From assembly GCF_963678635.1 (NCBI RefSeq), contig NC_087063.1, forward strand, positions 37,114,540-37,178,539: a DNA stretch of 64,000 nucleotides, given 5' to 3'. Of this stretch, positions 58,901 through 64,000 are shown piece by piece. The stretch comes from Symsagittifera roscoffensis. Taxonomy: Eukaryota; Xenacoelomorpha; Acoela; Convolutidae. Both the position numbers and the translations under genes were made by a program. Below the pieces are notes generated by a model. That model saw nothing but the letters and a program-made list of their open reading frames with translations. It made no database searches and was not told where the DNA came from. Each line of letters starts with the position of its first letter. Position 1 is the stretch's first letter.

Positions 58901-59262
58901 CGGCAAGATGGGAAAAGTGTTTCAATTTTTTGAAGCGTATGCGAAAATTGTTTCATTTTTTTTGTACAATTGCGAAAATTGTTTCAATCTTTTTGACGAA
59001 ATGCGAAAAGTGTTTTAATTTTTTTTGACAAAATGCGAAAAATGTTTCAATTTTTTTGACAAGATGCCAAAAGTGTTTCACTTTTTTTGACAAGCTGCGA
59101 AAAGTGTTTCACTTTTTTTGATAAAATGCGAAAAGTGTTTCAATTTTTTTTGACAAGATGCGAAAAGTGTTTCACTTTTTTCGACAAAATGCGAAAAAAT
59201 TTTTACTTTTTTTCGATAAAATGCGAAAAGTGTTTAAATTTTTTCTACAAAGTGTTAAAAGT
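58901..59262. repeat. Minisatellite, unit about 36 bp
   Basis: About ten head-to-tail copies of a unit like GACAAAATGCGAAAAGTGTTT plus a T run. The unit is a multiple of three in most copies, so it stays open in one frame (59087-59272); this is a side effect, not a gene. Confidence 0.85.
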
Positions 59263-59494
59263 GTGTAAATGATGCAAAAACCATTAGGTAACTTTTTACT
59301 TGTGTACAATTTTTTTAGTGTTTTTCCGAATATGTGTGCAAAAATTAGTTCGGAGCTCTAAATTAAGTTCTAATTGTTTTTCAATGGTTTACCTTGAACC
59401 TCTCATCTGTTCTCATAATTAAAATGAAATTGAAGAAAATAATTAATTAAAGAAAACGAAGTCAATACCAAACAACCTTTATTTACAAAAACAT

Positions 59495-59992
59495 TTAATC
59501 AAAGAGCTGTCGAGCAGCAGAAGAGTTCTGGAGGTACTCTATAGAACGCAGAGCTGGACGAGGTTCCATTGCTGGTGGTTGTTGTGGAGCTGGAGGTGTC
59601 ATTGTTTCTGAGAAACCTTCATCTTCATCTATTGTGATGGGGTTTTCGTCTGATCCTTCCACCTCCCAAAGAAAGAGGAAGTCGTCGACTGGTTGAGCCA
59701 CAAATATTGAGTCCGGAATCTCGGGATAGTTCATTCCCACATGATCAGAAACTTCCTCCATCATTTGCATTTCTTCAAGTTGGTTCTCTGTCATGGGTAC
59801 TTGTGTCATATGATGTTCGTTAAAATCCCTTCGCATCACTTCCACCATGTGCCAGACTTGGATTGGGATGTCCATTCGTGCCAGAAAAACTCCAGAGACT
59901 GTTTCTCGCACTTGAATTTGTACTGCGAAAATTCTACAGAGTACATAAGGTTGCTGTTTTGCACTGAGAAGATCATTTTGAGCAATAAACTG
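59495..59992 (-). CDS. PC4-like module protein 4 with acidic tail
   Basis: The frame is open from about 60118 down to the stop at 59495; coding character is clear from about 59992, where TTTTACTCTTTAACTCAG could be a splice acceptor. It reads YVLCRIFAVQIQVRETVSGV, then RMDIPIQVWHMVEVMRRDF, one strand-rich module with the same helix start (P-I-x-x-W) as in the neighbours, followed by a Met/Glu-rich stretch, an acidic stretch (ENPITIDEDEGFSE) and a proline-rich end. No ATG in frame upstream, so the first exon or start is unresolved. A CCAAT array follows upstream at 60165. Confidence 0.45.
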   Translation of the reverse strand, partial: QFIAQNDLLSAKQQPYVLCRIFAVQIQVRETVSGVFLARMDIPIQVWHMVEVMRRDFNEHHMTQVPMTENQLEEMQMMEEVSDHVGMNYPEIPDSIFVAQPVDDFLFLWEVEGSDENPITIDEDEGFSETMTPPAPQQPPAMEPRPALRSIEYLQNSSAARQLFD

Positions 59993-60164
59993 AGTTAAAG
60001 AGTAAAAACAAGAAAGAGCTGATAAAAGGGTGGCTGACGGAAGATAAGTTGAAATTAAGGTAGTTAGAGCTGAGAAAGGAGGTAGTTGACGGTAGTTAAG
60101 TTGAAAATAAAATGATTTTTAGTTAGGAGTTAGGGGTACCTTCAACTCGAATGTGTGGGTTTGA

Positions 60165-60345
60165 CCAATCAGAATTGATTTTCCTTATTTGGATTGTAGT
60201 CGTGTCCAATCAGATTTCAGCTTCCTTTTATGGCGTTCTTGGATAAAAGTCGTGTCCAATCGGAAACAAAGCTCCATTTTGGATATTGTCGTTTCCACTC
60301 ACAAAAATGTTTATTTTGTTCTAGTTGTCGTATTCAATCAGAGAA
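60165..60345. promoter_or_regulatory. CCAAT-box array upstream of the 59495 gene
   Basis: CCAAT at 60165, 60206 and 60256, with related blocks near 60295 (CCACTC) and 60333 (TCAATCAGA). The last four share GT(C)GT(G)TCCAATC in units of about 40-50 bp. It is similar in plan to the array at 54368-54581 but in different surroundings. Confidence 0.55.
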
Positions 60346-61169
60346 ATGTTTAAAGACTTAAACCTTCCAAATCAGTAAAAATATACACAAAATCAATTGC
60401 AGCAAAAAATGACCAAATGTTGTTTACCTTAAAAATAAGAAATTTTGCTGATATTAGTAACAAAAGAATAGCGAACAAGTAGCATCGCTACAAAGTTTTT
60501 CATCAAGATAATTGAATTTTTTTATGTAATCAATGAGAAATTCTTGATTTTAAAGTAGATAGTCAATTTCTTTGATTTTGATGTAAATTTGGGAGGATAA
60601 CTCAAATTTGATGAATTTTTCAAAGCAAATCTCTGGAAATCTGATTCCAAATCGAATCAAGCAGGATTTTCAACTTTGAAAATCCTTAAAGAAATGAAGG
60701 AATAAAGAACTTTGCTGGGGAGTTTTTACAAATTTGGGTATTGAGTAGGAGATAAAAAGACTTTTTGATATATTATCGTACGACTTTTTGATTATTTTCA
60801 AATTCTCGAGAATAAACAAAATTTCTTTCCTTGTGATGTGTAATTCAACCGTAAGTTTGAAGCTTTGACACGCAATATGTGGATCACAAGTAAACTCTTT
60901 GATTGAGTAAGTTTCTCTGAAGAGTCCTTTACTTAGTCAGAGAACTCTATTTTGGACAACATAAACGTCCAAAAAATTGTGAAGAAAGTAAGATTCAACA
61001 TCTATTTCATCAATAAGAAAATCAATTGGATTTTTTTCCTTTTTTCTTGTAAAGTAAATCGAGAAAATTCAGATGTTTTTTGATAGAAATTTTTCAAATA
61101 TTGTTTAAGTTTTTTTTAAAATAATAAACAGTTCACTTTTACAAAAGGCTTGATTCTAATCTGTTGTGT
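60346..61169. other. No gene recognised
   Basis: AT-rich core DNA between the CCAAT array and the right arm. Nothing supported. Confidence 0.4.
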
Positions 61170-61300
61170 TACTAAAAGAATATTCAATTCTGATCATTTG
61201 ATATTGAAATTGTTGAAAGACCCATGAGATGTAGAACTCAGTTTTGGTTGGTTGACATAAAATTTATTGAAATTTCCATGAACATTGAAAGTCGATTCTG

Positions 61301-61359
61301 ATTGGTTGATATCAGAAAAGATAAAATTTTCCTTATAATTAATGCTCGACTCTGATTGG
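61301..61359. promoter_or_regulatory. CCAAT boxes, right arm
   Basis: TCTGATTGGTTGAT occurs twice (ATTGG at 61301 and 61355, 54 bp apart); a third, mutated copy (GGTTGGTTGA) lies near 61246. Mirror of the left-arm array, upstream of the zinc-finger copy at 61463. Confidence 0.6.
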
Positions 61360-61462
61360 TTGATAGCAAAACTTTTGAAAACTCCATGGTTAGATTGGAT
61401 AAATTTAATTTCAGCTAGACTAAATAGTAAATCCATTCTGATTTTTTTCACGTTAAAAGCAA

Positions 61463-61809
61463 TTGGTTGGTAAATTTGCTTTTACTATTGAGTTTTATTC
61501 ATTTTTTGAAGTTATTCAATTTTTTTTTCTAAAAATGTGGGACATTCTAAATCGCCCATTTTTTCTTCTTCTACTTATTGAGATGACGTCATTGAATAGA
61601 AACGAAAGAATTGCAAGTCTTGATGTGGAAGAGAATACACTCGCTTACACGCATCAAGACATCGAAAGCACTGTGACGTTTTAAAGTGTTCCAATTGTAA
61701 CTTTCATACATATAGCAGCAAGGAACTTACTAATCATATCAAGAAGAAGCATTGTCAACATAATGTTGAATTATGTGCTCAGTAGTCTCAAAACACACTC
61801 CAAGAGAAG
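61463..61809 (+). pseudogene. C2H2-type zinc-finger gene, right-arm copy
   Basis: Counterpart of 53914-54264. It has lost a base near 61621 (SLDVEE instead of CLECGRE), but keeps the rest in frame: GREYTRLHASRHRKHCDVLK, then CSNCNFHTYSSKELTNHIKK followed by KHC. The second finger is a full C-x2-C-x12-H-x4-H. TAG near 61786 replaces a Gln codon of the left copy. Donor GAAG|GTAAAA at 61810. The two arms therefore carry different lesions in the same gene. Confidence 0.5.
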
Positions 61810-64000
61810 GTAAAACTGATATGTTTTTAATTAAAACATAGTAGAAAATACTTTGATAATAATTTTTACTGAATCTGAAAAGACTATACACTAAATTTGA
61901 AAAACATCTAGTAAAAAATTTACAGTTTTATCATCATTATTGTTGTTTTGTCATATTCAAAGGTTCTGATTGATGATAAAACCAGCAACAACCGAGTTCA
62001 AATTGTCTTGAAACTTTCAATGGAAATCGATCCGAAAATCTTCCATCTACTGTGAAAACTCCATGGGTTGCCAGCTTGCGGGGATTTTGTTGCGATAAAT
62101 TTGTAGTAAAAGTGAATCACATACGCTAAGGAGTGCTTAAGTATTTGATGAAATTTTAAAAAAAAACTGGATATTTATGTAACATTGATTTATTGAAAGG
62201 TTTTACCTAGTAACCATTTTAAAATTTTATTGCTTAGTGCTTGTAAGAGTAATCATAGAATAGAGCGTAGCAGATATTGGGGATTGATTTACTAAGAATT
62301 ATGGTTTTCTTTTGCTTTTTTTTCTACGATTCAGAAAAGAAAGTGATAGTTGTCCTGGAAAATATGTATTTTCTGCTAACATCTGAAAATTTCAAGATAA
62401 TAATATACATCATTCTCAACCAAAAATTTACTTCAAAACCGAAATTCAGAGTTGAAACAGCAATATAAAATTATCAAGAAGAGAAAATCATTTGAAGACG
62501 TTTCGCAAAGGATTCATGGTATTAATTCAGCTTCAGATTGTTGAACGTTCGTTGAAAAGATACATTTTCCATCAAAAATTCATTTTTCAAATAATATTTT
62601 TTGTTCAAATTGAATTAATTTGATAAATAGAAGATGAAGCAGAAACTGAGAAAATGAGATAGAAACTCAATTAAATTCATTGGGAATTTTGAGATAATTT
62701 TACTAAAATTTAGCTTATAAACCATATTTTGAGAAAAACTCCGACATAAAAAGGGTCAAAGGTTGGTATTTATGTGTAATTCATTAGAAAAGTTTGTTAT
62801 CCTTTGATATATAAGGTAACTTTTTATGAAAAATCAGATGTTTTGAGGATAATTTTTGTAAAACAAACTCAATCCGACATCTTTTGGAAGAAGTACATGA
62901 AGCATAAAGCAAAGACAGCTTTTAAGATCTACATTTCACAATTTTTTTAAACTAGATAGAGTTTTCTTTTGCTTAATAAAAATCCGAAAATTACACAATT
63001 GTTCCAGTTTGCACTTTGATTTCGTTTGCTAAATCATTTTTTGAGACGCGCTCTTTTAAAAATTTTTAGATATTGTAGATGTTAGAAACTAGGTTCCTTT
63101 GCGTATTTCCGGAGGTTTTCAGAATATAACTAATAAATGTGCTCCTAATTTGTTCTTAAATTGTAAAAATATTTATTTTCTCATTTTTTACATTTTTTTT
63201 GAATGTTTTAAGCAGCACCGATTCTTTCTCACTTGGAGATTTTTGAGAAAAAGTCCCTCATAAATAAGAAAAAAAGCTATTTAATATTTGTTTTGCAAGC
63301 AAAACGATATTTATTGACCCAAAAATTGTAATTTTGCTTAAATAATTTACTGTATCAAGACAACCTTGAGGAAGACAATTACAATTTTTATCGTAATAAT
63401 CAGACGGTGTCAATTCTAATTTCATCTTTACCAGCAAATTGTTCGTTCAATTGATACAATTTTCCTCCTAAACTCTCCAGTTTTGACTAAATTTTCTTGC
63501 AAAGTGTGTTCAATAGCGAAAACATGTATTAAGTAGAAAGCAGGAATAACCTTAAAGCATAGAGCATTTCTACAGAAAATCATGAAAAAATGACTATTTT
63601 TCCAGAAAAGTGATAGACATTTATCCCAAAAGTTGTATTTTTGCTTAAATAGTTTACTGTAGCACCTAACGAGGGAAACTTGAGGAAGACATTTACAATT
63701 TTTATCAAAATAATTAGACGGTATCAGTTCTAATTTCATCTCTGCTAGCAAATTGTTCGTTCGATTGATACTATTTTCCCCCTAAATTCTCCAGTTCTGA
63801 CTAAATTTTCCTGCAAAGTGTGTTCATTAGCGAAACCATGTATTAAGCCGAAAGTAAGAATAACCTTTAAAAATAGAACATTTCTACGGAAAATCGTGAA
63901 AATTATGTTGCAGAAGCAACAGAGAGATAATCATCACTTATGAAGAAGATTTTGTTGAATTTGAGCCAATATCGAATAAATTTTTAATAAAAATTTATCT

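Larger units (their letters stand above)
61170..64000 (-). repeat. Right arm of the giant inverted repeat (continues past window)
   Basis: Reverse-complement partner of 50686-54600. Homology reaches the last base of the window, so the arm is longer than the 2.8 kb visible. It holds two copies of the roughly 310-bp block (about 63240-63520 and 63520-63840) instead of about five. Confidence 0.85.

Noticed and set aside
58901-59262. CRISPR-like array
   Set aside because: Units are contiguous, T-rich and degenerate, without unique spacers, in animal DNA.
59087-59272. Cys/Phe-rich repeat protein
   Set aside because: It is the translation of a minisatellite with a unit of about 36 bp; the open frame follows from the unit length.
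63428-63751. 107-codon frame in the right arm as a gene
   Set aside because: The corresponding left-arm blocks have stops, and the repeat unit of 314 bp is not a multiple of three, so the frame is not kept.

Overview
The window is AT-rich animal nuclear DNA. The only gene I can assign firmly to the host is split by introns with GT/AG junctions and encodes a galactose-3-O-sulfotransferase (Gal3ST) family protein, a metazoan family. No prokaryotic features are visible. The species cannot be fixed from the sequence; the repeat content suggests an invertebrate with a transposon-rich genome.

Region 1 (1-25,890) is the Gal3ST locus. Four exons (674-768, 1243-1306, 21345-21572, 25282-25890) join in phase and give the usual order of family motifs; the 5' end lies left of the window. 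The second visible intron holds a complete LTR retrotransposon of 18.6 kb (1612-20187; 'copy 1') with 4-bp CAGT target-site duplications. The third visible intron holds a 1.56-kb foldback element and a 0.7-kb Tc1/mariner-type MITE.

Copy 1 is a Ty3/gypsy-type element of unusual size and content: LTR, primer site, structured leader, a basic leader ORF, gag-pol in one frame, two small hydrophobic ORFs, a proline-rich ORF, an env whose motifs resemble the glycoprotein of chuvirus-like RNA viruses, a roughly 480-codon ORF of unknown function, a conserved intron at the end of that ORF, a small conserved ORF near the 3' LTR, and the 3' LTR. It is broken by indels and stops, many of them TGA. A second, 5'-truncated copy lies inverted at 40,714-49,169 ('copy 2') and preserves the same accessory ORFs, which argues that they are real genes of the element.

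Region 2 (25,891-40,713) has a foldback element, a minisatellite, and a dead Ty1/copia element whose gag-to-integrase part is repeated five times head to tail (29,576-36,318), followed by its single RT/RNase H remnant. A candidate first exon of a membrane protein is at 40,077.

Region 3 (49,169-64,000) cuts copy 2 and is dominated by a very large inverted repeat: arms at 50,686-54,600 and 61,170-64,000 (the right arm runs off the window) around a 6.6-kb core. Each arm carries a decayed C2H2-type zinc-finger gene. The core carries four minus-strand genes whose products share a strand-rich module ending in a helix with an acidic/Trp start, resembling the PC4/Sub1 ssDNA-binding fold, plus one plus-strand gene with a C-terminal membrane segment and its own TATA box. 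Arrays of CCAAT boxes lie upstream of several of these genes. I do not recognise this element; it is the best candidate here for an undescribed mobile or virus-derived system.
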